Counted from the first letter of the stretch, positions 1-9,409 are shown. The stretch is DNA of 21,343 bases from CAXRBC01 sp041158045 (GCA_041158045.1 JBEBCD010000071.1:1-21343); one strand, 5' to 3'. Made by a program: numbers and translations. Notes: generated from the letters alone by a model not told the origin.

Positions 1-2353
1 GCACGACGAGCCGCATCGTGCGCCGCATCGTCGTGCGCGGCGCGAGCACGAGCGGCTCGATCGTGAAGCCGTCGGGTGGTCCCGACTGCGGCTCGACGCA
101 CAGCGCGTGCGCGGGCTCGTCGTAGACGACCCAGTGCGAGCAGTCGCTCTCGATGCGCAGCGCGAGATCGTCCCACCGCACGACCGGCGCGGCGTGCGCG
201 CCGGTGAAGCAGTCGTCGTGCGGGCCCGCCGTCGGCGCGACGCGCGCACCCGTCGGGATCCCCTCGGCGTCGCGCACGTACATCTCGCGGAACGTCGCCT
301 CGACGCGACACGGCCGGACGAACCACGGATGCCACCCGACCTGCACCGGCATCGACGCGTCGCCCGCGGTGACCTCGAGCGTGCACTCGACGGACTCGCC
401 GTCCGGCGAGGCGCCGCCGGGCGCGTCGAGGACGCGCACCTCGTGGGCGACCGACCCACCGAGCGGCCACCGCGGGCCGAGGTCCGCCGTCATGCGCACG
501 CCGCGCACGTCCGCGCGCTCGACGCGCCACGTCACGTCGTGGACGGTGCCGTGGATCGCGTGGTCGCCGAGCGTGATCGGCAGGCGGTGCGCGACGCCCG
601 CGTGCACGAACGCGCCGCGACGCACCCGGCCGGCCCACGGCACCATCGGGTACGCACCCCAGCCCATCGAGCGACCGTCGGGGACCCGTACGAGGAGTCG
701 CTCGCGCCCGTCGACGACGAGCGAGGCGAGCCGGCCGCCGTCGCGCGCCGACACCGTGCAGGCGGCGCCGCGTGCGCCCCGCCCCGCGACGAGGCGGACC
801 GTGCGCGGCCGGCGCAGGAGGGCGAGCGCGAGTGCGGCGCCGAGCGCGCCGATCCACGGCGCGTCACCGAGCCGCGAGTACGCGGTGCGGCCCTCGCGGA
901 GCGGCAGCGTCGTCACCAGCACGCCCGCCTCGCCGATGCCGAGCTCGCGCACGAGCGGGCCGTCGACGCCGCGACGCGCCGCCACCTGCGCGCCGTCGGG
1001 GGAGAGCACCGTCGTGTAGCCGGTCGTGGCGACCTGCGCGAGCCAGCGCGACTGCTCGATCGCGCGCAGGGCGTTGGTCGCGACCTGCTGACGCTGGAGG
1101 ATCGTGCCGGTGTAGCTCGAGCCATTGGTCGGGTTGAGCAGCGCCGCGCCGCGCGCCTCGACGCCGGCGTTGGCGCGCCCGGCGAAGAACGCCTCCCACG
1201 AGATCGAGACGCCGAGCGTCGCCGGCGGGACGGCGAGCGACGCCGGTCCCTCGCCGGCGACCGCGTCGGTGGGCACGCGGTCGACGGGCGCCCCCGCCGC
1301 CTCCAGCGCCTCCCGCAGGCCCGCGGGCACGTACTCGCCGAAGGGCACGCGGCGGACCTTGTCGTAGCGGCCGGAGATCGCGCCGTCGGGGTCGACGACC
1401 ACCTGCGCGTTGACGAAGCGGCCGGGTCCCGCGTCCTCGGTGACCCCGACGAGCAATGGCGCGCCGACGCGCGCGGCCTCCGCCGCGACCTCGACGCGCG
1501 CGGCGCTCGCGGCGAAGTCCGCGGTGTCCACGACGTTCTCCGGCCAGACGACGGCGTCGATGCCCGCGTCCGGGCCCGCGCCGTCGGGGATGCCGCGGGT
1601 GGCGTCGAGGTGGCGCTCCACCACGCGCCGCGGGTCGGAGCGGATGGCGAGCACGCCCTGCGGGCCGCCGCCCTGGACGAGCGCGAGTCGGACGTCGTCG
1701 CCCGCGTCGCGCACGCCGAGCCGCGCGAGCGGGCCGCCGAGTGCGCCGAGGGCGGCCAGCGCCGCGGCGCCGACCGCGAGCGGGGCGAGCGCGCGCGGCC
1801 CCGTGCGGCGATCGCGTGCCGCGAGGAGGACGCGCACCGCCTCGGCGAGCAGGGTCGCCGCCTGCATCGCGATCCAGCCGACGAGGACGGGGCCGCCGAG
1901 CGAGGCGACCGACGCGTACGGCGTCGCGGCGAGCGCGATCGGCACCGTCGCGATCGGTACGCCGCCGAACGGCGCCGACCAGCGCAGCGCCTCGGCGAGC
2001 GCGTGCGCGGCCGGCCGCGCCCATGCGTCGGCGCCGGGACGCGCGCGGGCGACACCGGCGGCGACCGTCGCGGCGAGCGCGTGCAGCCCGGCGAAGGCGG
2101 CGACGGCGACGACGTAGCCCGGCGCGGTGAGGTGCCACATCCAGCCCGCGCCGATCGCGAGCCACGCGGCGGCGAACGCGGCGGCGAGCGCGGCCTGCCG
2201 GCCGGCGGCGGCGCCGCGGGAGAGCCCGTGGAGCACGGCCCACGCGACGAAGGCGAGCGGCCACGCACCCCACGGCGGGAGCGCGAGCGCCATCGCGGCC
2301 CCCGCGCCGAGCGCGGCCGCGAGCGCCGGCGCGCGACGCGCCACGCCGGTCAC
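1..2353 (-). CDS. lnt: Apolipoprotein N-acyltransferase (Lnt) fused to aldose 1-epimerase; C-terminus off the left edge
   Basis: One frame stays open from GTG 2353 to the window edge (784 residues visible); I translated it codon by codon and found no stop. Residues 1 to about 517 are Lnt, which adds the third acyl chain to lipoproteins at the membrane: hydrophobic N-terminal helices, then a carbon-nitrogen-hydrolase domain with VVWPEN (Glu272), YDKVRRVPFGEYVP (Lys332) and LLNPTNGSSY, then a last helix around 500-513. The nucleophile position reads ISWE, Ser385, where E. coli Lnt has ICYE, Cys387. Residues from about 518 form an aldose 1-epimerase (mutarotase) domain: IHG (His601), VGWHPWF (His675, catalytic acid) and VEPQSGPPDGF (Glu754, catalytic base). 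Known Lnt topology would place it in the cytoplasm. The start lies 6 bases after the permease stop with no clear Shine-Dalgarno, suggesting coupling. Both domain calls are firm; that they work as one protein is inferred from the open frame. Confidence 0.88.
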   Translation of the reverse strand, partial: MTGVARRAPALAAALGAGAAMALALPPWGAWPLAFVAWAVLHGLSRGAAAGRQAALAAAFAAAWLAIGAGWMWHLTAPGYVVAVAAFAGLHALAATVAAGVARARPGADAWARPAAHALAEALRWSAPFGGVPIATVPIALAATPYASVASLGGPVLVGWIAMQAATLLAEAVRVLLAARDRRTGPRALAPLAVGAAALAALGALGGPLARLGVRDAGDDVRLALVQGGGPQGVLAIRSDPRRVVERHLDATRGIPDGAGPDAGIDAVVWPENVVDTADFAASAARVEVAAEAARVGAPLLVGVTEDAGPGRFVNAQVVVDPDGAISGRYDKVRRVPFGEYVPAGLREALEAAGAPVDRVPTDAVAGEGPASLAVPPATLGVSISWEAFFAGRANAGVEARGAALLNPTNGSSYTGTILQRQQVATNALRAIEQSRWLAQVATTGYTTVLSPDGAQVAARRGVDGPLVRELGIGEAGVLVTTLPLREGRTAYSRLGDAPWIGALGAALALALLRRPRTVRLVAGRGARGAACTVSARDGGRLASLVVDGRERLLVRVPDGRSMGWGAYPMVPWAGRVRRGAFVHAGVAHRLPITLGDHAIHGTVHDVTWRVERADVRGVRMTADLGPRWPLGGSVAHEVRVLDAPGGASPDGESVECTLEVTAGDASMPVQVGWHPWFVRPCRVEATFREMYVRDAEGIPTGARVAPTAGPHDDCFTGAHAAPVVRWDDLALRIESDCSHWVVYDEPAHALCVEPQSGPPDGFTIEPLVLAPRTTMRRTMRLVV

Positions 2354-2359
2354 GGCGCG

Positions 2360-3175
2360 TTACGCGCGGCGGACGCGCCCGCGGAGGGCGGCGAAGGCGA
2401 GCGAGAAGGAGACCGCGCCGACGACGGCGGTGGCACCGAGTCCCTCGAGGATCGGGCGGGCGCTCCAGCCCTCGAGCACGATCGCGCGCATGCCGGCGAG
2501 CACGTAGGTCGTCGGATTGAAGTCCGCGGCGGTCGACAGCCAGCCCGTGAGGGCCTCCTGCGGGAGGTAGGCGGTCGTGAGGAACGCGAACGGGAAGAAC
2601 AGGAGGAAGGAGTTGTTGACCGCGGTCGGGTTGCCCGTCTTGAGGGCGATCGCGTACGGGAAGCCCGTGAATGCGAGGCCCCACGCGCCCGCGAGCAGGA
2701 CGAACGCGAGCATGCCGAGCGGGCCGGTGGCGAACTGCACGCCGATCACGGCGCCGATGATGACGACGGGCACCGCGAGCGTCATGACGAGCGCGAGGTC
2801 GGCGACCATGAGCCCGAGCAGGAGGGTCGCGCGCCGCACGGGCGTGAGCAGGAGCCGGTCGAGGTAGCCGTCCTGGATGTCGATCACGAGCGACGCCGCG
2901 CGCGAGACCCCGGTGACCGCGAAGATCACGGCGACCGGCAGCTGGAAGCCCTTGAAGTCGAAGCCGCCGGGCGTGTTGCCCTCGACGAAGCGCTGCAGGG
3001 AGCCGATGTTGACCACGAGGAAGAACACGGGGATGATGAGCGCCGGCCCGACCGACTCCGCGTCGCGCCACGTGAGCCGCAGCGCGCGGAGCGACACCGA
3101 CCAGAGGTCGCGCACGAAGCCGGCGGGTCGGGCGTGCACGCGGGGCCCGCCCGCTGCGGCGTCGACCGCGCTCAC
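2360..3175 (-). CDS. ABC-2 type transporter permease (DrrB-like)
   Basis: Integral membrane half of an ABC exporter, 271 residues with a GTG start. Its start overlaps the stop of the ATPase gene by three bases (GTGA at 3175-3172), the usual translational coupling of such pairs. About six hydrophobic segments are visible: VGPALIIPVFFLVVNIG, a stretch around FQLPVAVIFAVTGV, LALVMTLAVPVVIIGAVIGV, MLAFVLLAGAWGLAFTGF, FLLFFPFAFLTTAYLP and a C-terminal AVVGAVSFSLAFAAL. The region around DIQDGYLDRLLLTPVRR matches the cytoplasmic loop after the second helix in DrrB-type ABC2 membrane proteins, and FNPTTYVLAGMRAIV is typical of the family's last third. The substrate cannot be read from sequence; relatives export drugs, lipids or polysaccharides. 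The neighbouring M48 protease and Lnt suggest an envelope role, but that is only context. Confidence 0.9.
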   Translation of the reverse strand: MSAVDAAAGGPRVHARPAGFVRDLWSVSLRALRLTWRDAESVGPALIIPVFFLVVNIGSLQRFVEGNTPGGFDFKGFQLPVAVIFAVTGVSRAASLVIDIQDGYLDRLLLTPVRRATLLLGLMVADLALVMTLAVPVVIIGAVIGVQFATGPLGMLAFVLLAGAWGLAFTGFPYAIALKTGNPTAVNNSFLLFFPFAFLTTAYLPQEALTGWLSTAADFNPTTYVLAGMRAIVLEGWSARPILEGLGATAVVGAVSFSLAFAALRGRVRRA

Positions 3176-4131
3176 GCCGCGTCCTCCCCGCGCATGCGCG
3201 CACCCGTCGCGTGGAGGAACACGTCGTCGAGCGTCGGGGTGCGCAGCGTGATGGCCTGCACGTGGATGCCCGCTCCCGCGAGCGCGACGGCCACCGCGCT
3301 GATCGCCGCCGCACCGTCGGCGACCGACACGATGACCTCCTCGCCCCGGACCTCGATGCCCTCGACCCGCGGCACCCCGGCGAGCGCGTCCGGGGCGCGC
3401 GACGCGTCGGCGCGCGCGGCGCGCACGACGATGACGTCCGCGCCGATGGAGCGCTTGAGGTCCGTCGGCGTCCCCTCGGCGACGATGCGCCCGCGGGCGA
3501 TGATGCCGACGCGGTGCGCGAGGGCGTCGGCCTCGTCGAGGTACTGGGTCGTGAGCAGGATCGTCATGCCCAGCCGCTCGTTGAGATGGCGCACCTCGTC
3601 CCACACGGCGGCGCGGCTCACCGGGTCGAGGCCCGTGGTCGGCTCGTCGAGGAACAGCACCTCGGGCTGGTGCACGAGGGCCGCGGCGAGGTCGAGGCGC
3701 CGCTTCATGCCCCCGGAGTAGGTGCGGATGTAGCGGTCGATCGCGTCCCCGATATCCACGAGCCCGAGCAGGTGGTCGATGCGTGCGGCGCGCTCGCGCG
3801 CCCCGAGCCCGTAGAGGCGACCCTGCATGTCGAGCAGCTCGCGACCCGTCTGCTTGGGGTCGAGGGCCGCCTCCTGGAGCGCGACCCCGATGCGGAAGCG
3901 CACGCGCTCCGGCTCGCGCACGACGTCGTGGCCGGCGACGCTCGCCGTGCCCGCGCTGGGCGCGAGCAGCGTCGTGAGCATCCGCACCGTGGTCGACTTG
4001 CCCGCACCGTTGGGCCCGAGGAAGCCGTAGATCTCACCCGCGGCGATGCGCAGGTCGACGCCGTCGACGGCGCGCGTCTCGCCGAAGGTGCGCTCGAGGC
4101 CGCTCGCGACGATCGCATCCGTGCGGCCCAC
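3172..4131 (-). CDS. ABC-2 transporter ATP-binding protein (DrrA-like)
   Basis: Nucleotide-binding partner of the permease that follows, 319 residues. Walker A is GPNGAGKST (residues 39-47), the Q-loop is around Gln86, the signature is YSGGMKRRLDLA (138-149), Walker B with catalytic Glu is VLFLDEPTTGLD (158-169), and the H-region reads TTQYLDEADALA. Here the switch His is replaced by Gln, as in many DrrA-type exporters. A C-terminal extension ending TPTLDDVFLHATG is the DrrA/NatA-type tail. I chose GTG 4131 because the recognisable domain begins directly after it and because a TAGCAT hexamer ends 8 bases upstream, the spacing of a leaderless promoter. The frame stays open further upstream, but that part overlaps the M48 gene and has no family resemblance. 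Gap to the M48 stop is 11 bases. Confidence 0.92.
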   Translation of the reverse strand: MGRTDAIVASGLERTFGETRAVDGVDLRIAAGEIYGFLGPNGAGKSTTVRMLTTLLAPSAGTASVAGHDVVREPERVRFRIGVALQEAALDPKQTGRELLDMQGRLYGLGARERAARIDHLLGLVDIGDAIDRYIRTYSGGMKRRLDLAAALVHQPEVLFLDEPTTGLDPVSRAAVWDEVRHLNERLGMTILLTTQYLDEADALAHRVGIIARGRIVAEGTPTDLKRSIGADVIVVRAARADASRAPDALAGVPRVEGIEVRGEEVIVSVADGAAAISAVAVALAGAGIHVQAITLRTPTLDDVFLHATGARMRGEDAA

Positions 4132-4139
4132 GCGGGCCG

Positions 4140-4145
4140 ATGCTA
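4140..4145 (-). promoter_or_regulatory. Candidate leaderless -10 box TAGCAT for the DrrA-like gene
   Basis: TAGCAT matches the actinobacterial -10 consensus TAnnnT and is followed by 8 bases (cggcccgc) and the GTG start at 4131. The TAG is at the same time the stop codon of the M48 gene. No convincing -35 is seen, which is common for leaderless actinobacterial promoters. Inferred from spacing and from its recurrence at other boundaries in the window. Confidence 0.42.
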
Positions 4146-5036
4146 CCGACGGTCCCCCGTGCGCTCGAGGTGCGCCTGGAGGCGCGCGATGCGACGACGC
4201 AGCGGCGGATGCGACGCGAGCACCCACGCGCGCCGTTCGTCGTCGTCGGCGACGTCGCCGCGCGCGTCGCGCGTGCGCACGAGCGCGCGCAGCAGGTCGG
4301 CGCCGAAGCCGAGCTGCGCCGCGCGCCGGTCCGCCTGGTACTCGGAGGCGTGGCCCACCGCGTCGCCGAGGGCCTGCGACACGAGCAGCGCGGCGACCAG
4401 GATGGACGAGACGACGGTCAGCGTCGCGGACGCGAACAGCGCGACGAACCGCAGGACGGGCACGCGCGCGACGAGCGACTCCGCCGTGGCCTCGGCGACC
4501 CGCTGGAGCGCGAAGCCGAGGCGCGCGAGGGCGACGATCGGGAGGCTCATCCACTGCGCGACGGCGAGCGCGACGGTGTGGGAGCCGAGGTGGTGCGCGA
4601 GCTCGTGCGCGAGCACGCCCGCGAGCTCGCGGGGCCCGAGCTCGCGCACCGCGTACGAGCTCACGACGAGGAGGTGGCCGCCCGACGCGAAGGCGTTGAC
4701 CTCGTCGCCGTCGACGACCGCGAGGACGTAGCGATCCTCGTCGAGCCCGGCGGCGCCGGCCACCCGCGCCCAGGCCTCGCCGAGTCGGGCGGCCTCGACC
4801 GGGTCGGGTGCGCGCGCGCCGAGGAGCCGCGTGAGGAGGAGGCGCTCGACGGGCGGGGAGAAGAGGACGATCCCGAGCAGCAGCGAGCTGGCCGCGAAGA
4901 GCGGGTACGCCACGTCGCCCCAGATGCCGAACGGGAGCCAGTAGACCGCGACGGTCGCGAGCCAGACCGGCGCGAGCGCCGCGACCGGCGCGAGCGCCGC
5001 GAGGGCCGCGGGCTCGACGGTGCGGCGGGTCGCCAC
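4143..5036 (-). CDS. M48 family membrane zinc metallopeptidase (HtpX/Ste24-like)
   Basis: Membrane-embedded zinc protease of 297 residues, probably acting in membrane protein quality control as HtpX does; the substrate is unknown. Two hydrophobic segments precede the catalytic domain (about residues 10-38 and 42-60). The zinc site is HELAHH, with His144, Glu145 and His148, and the third ligand is Glu232 in SEYQADRRA. DEVNAFASGGHLLVV upstream of the zinc motif is characteristic of M48. Two further hydrophobic stretches lie between the zinc motif and Glu232, as in HtpX. The GTG start at 5036 has a G-rich GAGGCGGGG about 6 bases upstream. It lies 13 bases after galT in the same run, an odd place for a protease, and ends in TAG. 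Substrate and true partner genes remain open. Confidence 0.9.
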   Translation of the reverse strand: MATRRTVEPAALAALAPVAALAPVWLATVAVYWLPFGIWGDVAYPLFAASSLLLGIVLFSPPVERLLLTRLLGARAPDPVEAARLGEAWARVAGAAGLDEDRYVLAVVDGDEVNAFASGGHLLVVSSYAVRELGPRELAGVLAHELAHHLGSHTVALAVAQWMSLPIVALARLGFALQRVAEATAESLVARVPVLRFVALFASATLTVVSSILVAALLVSQALGDAVGHASEYQADRRAAQLGFGADLLRALVRTRDARGDVADDDERRAWVLASHPPLRRRIARLQAHLERTGDRR

Positions 5037-5049
5037 GGCGCGCCCCGCC

Positions 5050-5895
5050 TCAGCCGGCGCCGCGGAGGGCCTCGGCGAGGGCCTCGGGGACGACCGGGTT
5101 GAAGTACTCGCTCGTCGCCACCTCGGCGGCGGCGATGAAGCGGGGCACGCCGGGCGCGCGCCACGGCGACACGAGCTCGACGTGGCACCACGCCGAGTCG
5201 TACGCGGGGCCGCCCCCGCGCGGGCGTTGATTGACCCACATCATGTACGGCACGTCGGCGCCGAGGTGCCGCTCGAGGCGACCGATCGCGTCGACGAGCA
5301 TCGCGGCGAGCGCGTCGCGGTCGGCGTCACCCATCGCCGACAGGTCGCCGACGGCGTGCAGCGGTGCGATCTCGATCGACGCGGGGAAGACGGGTGCGAC
5401 GGGCACCCACGAGGCCCATCCGTCGGCGCGCGCGACGATGCGCGCGTCATCGGGCTCCGGTCGCCAGCCGCCGGCCCAGCGCCGCGCGGTGCGCTCGGGC
5501 ACGTGGTCGAACGCGTAGAGCTGGCCGTGCGGGTGGTCGATCGTCGCGCCGACCTCGCGCCCACGGTTTTCGAACACGAGGACGGTGCGCACGGCCGGGT
5601 CGGCGAACTGCGCGGCGGTGCGCTCCGCCCACAGGTCCACGACGTCGCGCACGCGGCGCGCCCCCATGCGCACGAGGCTCGCGTCGTGATCGGGCGAGTA
5701 CAGGAGCACCTCGCAGCGACCCGCGTCCATCGCCGGCCACCGGTTGGCGAACCATCGCGTCGCGTACGGCTCCGGCGCCTCGAGTCCCCCCACGCAGAAC
5801 GGGCAGCCGGTGCTCGGCAGGTTGGGCCTGCCCTGGCGCGAGCCGACGACGTGCACGGTCGTGCCGGTCCAGGGGTCGCGGCGCACGTCGGCCAT
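5050..5895 (-). CDS. galT: Galactose-1-phosphate uridylyltransferase
   Basis: Second Leloir-pathway enzyme: it exchanges UMP between UDP-glucose and galactose 1-phosphate. The protein is 281 residues from ATG 5895, shorter than the usual 330-350. The metal-site pair CPFC (Cys31, Cys34) is present, and the nucleophilic histidine lies in HPHGQ (His123, residues 121-125), preceded by FENRGREVGATIDHP. EIAPLHAVGDLSAM and a C-terminal half with HVELVSPWR and SEYFNPVVPE agree with GalT; the last corresponds to the family's substrate-binding end. The start lies 26 bases after the MalK-type ATPase stop; no in-frame alternative exists between them. Its place between a sugar ABC ATPase and, further on, an epimerase domain, opposite an alpha-galactosidase, supports a role in galactose use. 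Galactokinase is not in view. Confidence 0.92.
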   Translation of the reverse strand: MADVRRDPWTGTTVHVVGSRQGRPNLPSTGCPFCVGGLEAPEPYATRWFANRWPAMDAGRCEVLLYSPDHDASLVRMGARRVRDVVDLWAERTAAQFADPAVRTVLVFENRGREVGATIDHPHGQLYAFDHVPERTARRWAGGWRPEPDDARIVARADGWASWVPVAPVFPASIEIAPLHAVGDLSAMGDADRDALAAMLVDAIGRLERHLGADVPYMMWVNQRPRGGGPAYDSAWCHVELVSPWRAPGVPRFIAAAEVATSEYFNPVVPEALAEALRGAG

Positions 5896-5921
5896 GGCCG
5901 CGTCGATCGGGTCGCCGGCGC

Positions 5922-6995
<1,074 letters not shown>

Positions 6996-7141
6996 GCGTC
7001 CCCCCGATCTGCGTCGCTCCACACCCTATGCGGGTCCGCGAGGGACGGATCGTTTGCGCCCCCTCCCGCGGTGTGCGACGCTCGTGGCACCACGCGGCGG
7101 CCGTCCGGTCGTCGCACACGCAACACGAAGGGATCACTTCC
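6996..7141. promoter_or_regulatory. Divergent intergenic region between the sugar ATPase and the binding protein
   Basis: These 146 bases must hold the starts of both arms of the sugar locus. On the minus strand, TAGGGT (7028-7023) fits the -10 consensus TAnnnT but has no recognisable -35. On the plus strand, AAGGGA (7128-7133) is a usable Shine-Dalgarno for the binding protein; I see no convincing plus-strand -10. A short inverted repeat (TCCG, 7 bases, CGGA, near 7035-7049) is too weak to call an operator. No regulator gene is adjacent. Confidence 0.4.
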
Positions 7142-8467
7142 ATGGCGAAGTCGGATCAATCCTCAGTGCGCCAGTCGGACCTCGGGTTCCGCCTGTCGCG
7201 ACGCGAGCTCCTCGCCGGGGCCGCGGGAGTCGCCGGGGCCGGGGCGCTGCTCGCGGCGTGCGGCGGCGGCGGCAGCGAGGCGGTCGGTCCGCTCTCGTTC
7301 GGCGCGCGCACGGTCGACGAGTCGCCGACCAAGCAGCTGAAGGCGCTCGTCGCGGCCTACGAGGCCAAGACGGGCAACACGGTCACGTACAACGCGACCG
7401 AGTCCAACGCCTTCCAGAACAACCTGTCGCAGTACCTGCAGGGCACGCCGGACGACGCCTTCCAGTGGATGGCCGGCTACCGCATGCAGTTCTTCGCGGA
7501 GCAGGGGCTCCTCGTGGACCTCAGCGACGTCTGGGACAAGATCGGGGACCAGTACGAGGAGTCGTACAAGATCGCCTCGACCGGTCTCGACGGCAAGCAG
7601 TACTTCGTCCCGCAGTCCTGGTACCCGTGGGGTCTGCACTTCCGCAAGTCGATGCTCGCCGACCTCGGCATCGACCCGGACGGCATCTACAACTGGGACG
7701 ACTTCATGAAGATGCTCGAGGGCATGAAGTCCAAGGGCCTGATCGGCTTCGCCGCCGGTGACAAGGGCGGCTGGGAGGCGATGGGCACCTTCGACATCAT
7801 CAACGCCCGCGTCAACGGCTACCAGTACCACGTCGACCTCATGGCGGGCCGCGAGAAGTGGACCGACCCGCGCACGGCCGAGGTGTTCTCCTACTGGGAG
7901 CAGCTCGTCCCGTACATGAACGACAACGTGCTCGACCTCGAGTGGGACGGCGCCATGCAGCTGCTCCTGCAGCGCAAGGCGGGCGCCATGCTCATGGGGT
8001 CCTGGTTCGGCGGCAACTTCAAGGAGCAGTCGGACGCGGACTACGAGGACCTCTGGATCATCCCCTTCCCGGAGATCAACCCGGAGCACAAGCGCGACAC
8101 CATCGACGCGCCGATCGACGGCTTCTGCGCCGCCAAGAACGGCTCGAACAACGACGGTGGTGCCGACTTCCTCGCCTTCGCGGGCGACATGGAGGGCGTG
8201 CAGGCGATGCTCGACACGGGCGTGCCGATGACCTCCGCCAACAAGGGTCAGGACACCTCGACCTACGACGCGTTCCAGAAGCAACAGCTGGCCGTCATGG
8301 GCGAGGCGAAGTACATCACCCAGTTCCTCGACCGCGACACGCGCCCGGACTTCGCCGGTCCGGTCGTCGGTCCCGCGTTCCAGGACTGGTTCCGCAACCC
8401 GAAGGACGTCAACAAGATCCTCGAGAGCCTGCAGGCGCAGTGGGACGCACTCCCGCCGCTCACCTGA
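7142..8467 (+). CDS. Sugar ABC transporter substrate-binding lipoprotein, Tat-type signal
   Basis: Family 1 extracellular solute-binding protein, 441 residues, that captures the sugar outside the cell. The N-terminus has a twin-arginine motif, LSRRELL (Arg20-Arg21), a hydrophobic stretch GAAGVAGAGALLAAC and a lipobox with Cys40, followed by a GGGG linker; it should be exported folded and lipid-anchored. The mature part reads as a CUT1 binding protein: LKALVAAYEAKTGNTVTY at the start, SWYPWGLHFRKSML near residue 160, GAMLMGSWFGG in the second lobe. AAGGGA lies upstream of ATG 7142. The coding sequence is visibly less GC-extreme and uses a narrower, mostly C-ending codon set, which suggests high expression. 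Substrate is inferred as an alpha-galactoside from the GH36 enzyme three genes on; maltose- or glycerol-phosphate-type ligands cannot be excluded. Confidence 0.93.
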   Translation: MAKSDQSSVRQSDLGFRLSRRELLAGAAGVAGAGALLAACGGGGSEAVGPLSFGARTVDESPTKQLKALVAAYEAKTGNTVTYNATESNAFQNNLSQYLQGTPDDAFQWMAGYRMQFFAEQGLLVDLSDVWDKIGDQYEESYKIASTGLDGKQYFVPQSWYPWGLHFRKSMLADLGIDPDGIYNWDDFMKMLEGMKSKGLIGFAAGDKGGWEAMGTFDIINARVNGYQYHVDLMAGREKWTDPRTAEVFSYWEQLVPYMNDNVLDLEWDGAMQLLLQRKAGAMLMGSWFGGNFKEQSDADYEDLWIIPFPEINPEHKRDTIDAPIDGFCAAKNGSNNDGGADFLAFAGDMEGVQAMLDTGVPMTSANKGQDTSTYDAFQKQQLAVMGEAKYITQFLDRDTRPDFAGPVVGPAFQDWFRNPKDVNKILESLQAQWDALPPLT

Positions 8468-8503
8468 TCGGCATCTCGGGTCCCACGAACACAGATTGAT
8501 CGG

Positions 8504-9409
8504 ATGACCGCGGCGGCGGGTCGGCAGGCCCGCCGCCGCGCGTTCTCCCGGGGCGACCGGCTCACCCTCGCCCTCTTCGTCGGCGTGCCGACGGCCGTGC
8601 ACGTCGCGCTCGTGTGGCTGCCGGCGATCGCGACGATCCTGCTCTCCCTCACCTTCTGGACGGGGATCCGCTACTCGGACATCACCTGGGCGGGCCTCGC
8701 CAACTACGAGAACATCCTCCTGTCGACCCCCGCGTTCTGGGATGCGCTGCGCAACAACGCGATCTGGCTCGGGTGGTTCGGCCTCATCGCCACCCCCCTC
8801 GGGGTGCTGCTGGCCTACGAGATCGATCGGCAGATCCGCGGGCACCGGTTCTACCAGTCGGCGTACTACCTGCCGGTCGTGCTGTCGCTCGCCGTCACGG
8901 GGATCATCTGGAACTTCATGCTCCGCCCGGACGGCTTCGTCAACGGCCTCCTCGGCCGGGACATCGCCGACGCCGTCTCGTTCTTCGGCAACTACGACAT
9001 CAACATCTACGTGATCATGGTGATCGCCTCGTGGCGGCACATCGGCTACATCATGCTGCTGTACCTCGCAGGACTGAAGTCGGTCGACCCGGCGATGCGC
9101 GAGGCGGCGGCGCTCGACGGCGCGACCGAGTGGGAGACCTTCCGCAAGGTGATCCTGCCGACGATGCGGCCGGTCAACATCATCATCGTCGTCATCACGA
9201 TCATCGAGTCGCTCCGCGCCTTCGACATCATCTACGTCATCTACGGCACGAGCGCCGGGCTCCCGATCCTCGGCATCCTCGTGTTCCAAAACATCGCGGG
9301 CGAGGGCGCGTCGATGAAGGGCGCGGCGTACGCCGTGATCCTCTTCCTGCTCTCGATCGGGCCGATCATCGCCTACCTGCGCCAGCAGTTCCGTGAGGAC
9401 GTCCGATGA
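8504..9409 (+). CDS. Sugar ABC transporter permease 1 (MalF-like)
   Basis: First membrane subunit of the CUT1 importer, 301 residues with about six transmembrane helices, beginning RLTLALFVGVPTAVHVALVW and ending with AVILFLLSIGPIIAYLRQ. The EAA loop that docks onto the ATPase is EAAALDGATEWETFRKVILP, a full match to the family pattern EAAxxDGA followed about nine residues later by hydrophobic-LP. SAYYLPVVLSLAVTGIIW is typical of MalF/UgpA-type proteins. The start ATG 8504 lies 36 bases after the binding protein stop with no strong ribosome-binding site. The stop overlaps the next start (ATGA, 9406-9409), so the two permeases are translationally coupled, as expected for a heterodimer. Confidence 0.94.
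   Translation: MTAAAGRQARRRAFSRGDRLTLALFVGVPTAVHVALVWLPAIATILLSLTFWTGIRYSDITWAGLANYENILLSTPAFWDALRNNAIWLGWFGLIATPLGVLLAYEIDRQIRGHRFYQSAYYLPVVLSLAVTGIIWNFMLRPDGFVNGLLGRDIADAVSFFGNYDINIYVIMVIASWRHIGYIMLLYLAGLKSVDPAMREAAALDGATEWETFRKVILPTMRPVNIIIVVITIIESLRAFDIIYVIYGTSAGLPILGILVFQNIAGEGASMKGAAYAVILFLLSIGPIIAYLRQQFREDVR

Noticed and set aside
2..754. A separate epimerase gene starting at an internal GTG (754)
   Set aside because: No stop codon ends the Lnt frame before it, no Shine-Dalgarno precedes it, and part of the epimerase domain's first strand lies upstream of this GTG. Internal initiation is possible but not supported.
107..3721. A plus-strand open frame of about 1200 codons over the left arm
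   Set aside because: Its translation is Arg/Ala/Asp-rich without any domain, and it lies antisense to five recognisable genes. Long antisense frames are expected in DNA this GC-rich.
6996..7141. A LacI-type operator in the divergent sugar promoter region
   Set aside because: Only a four-base inverted repeat was found; nothing matches the longer palindromes of LacI-family sites, and no regulator gene is nearby.
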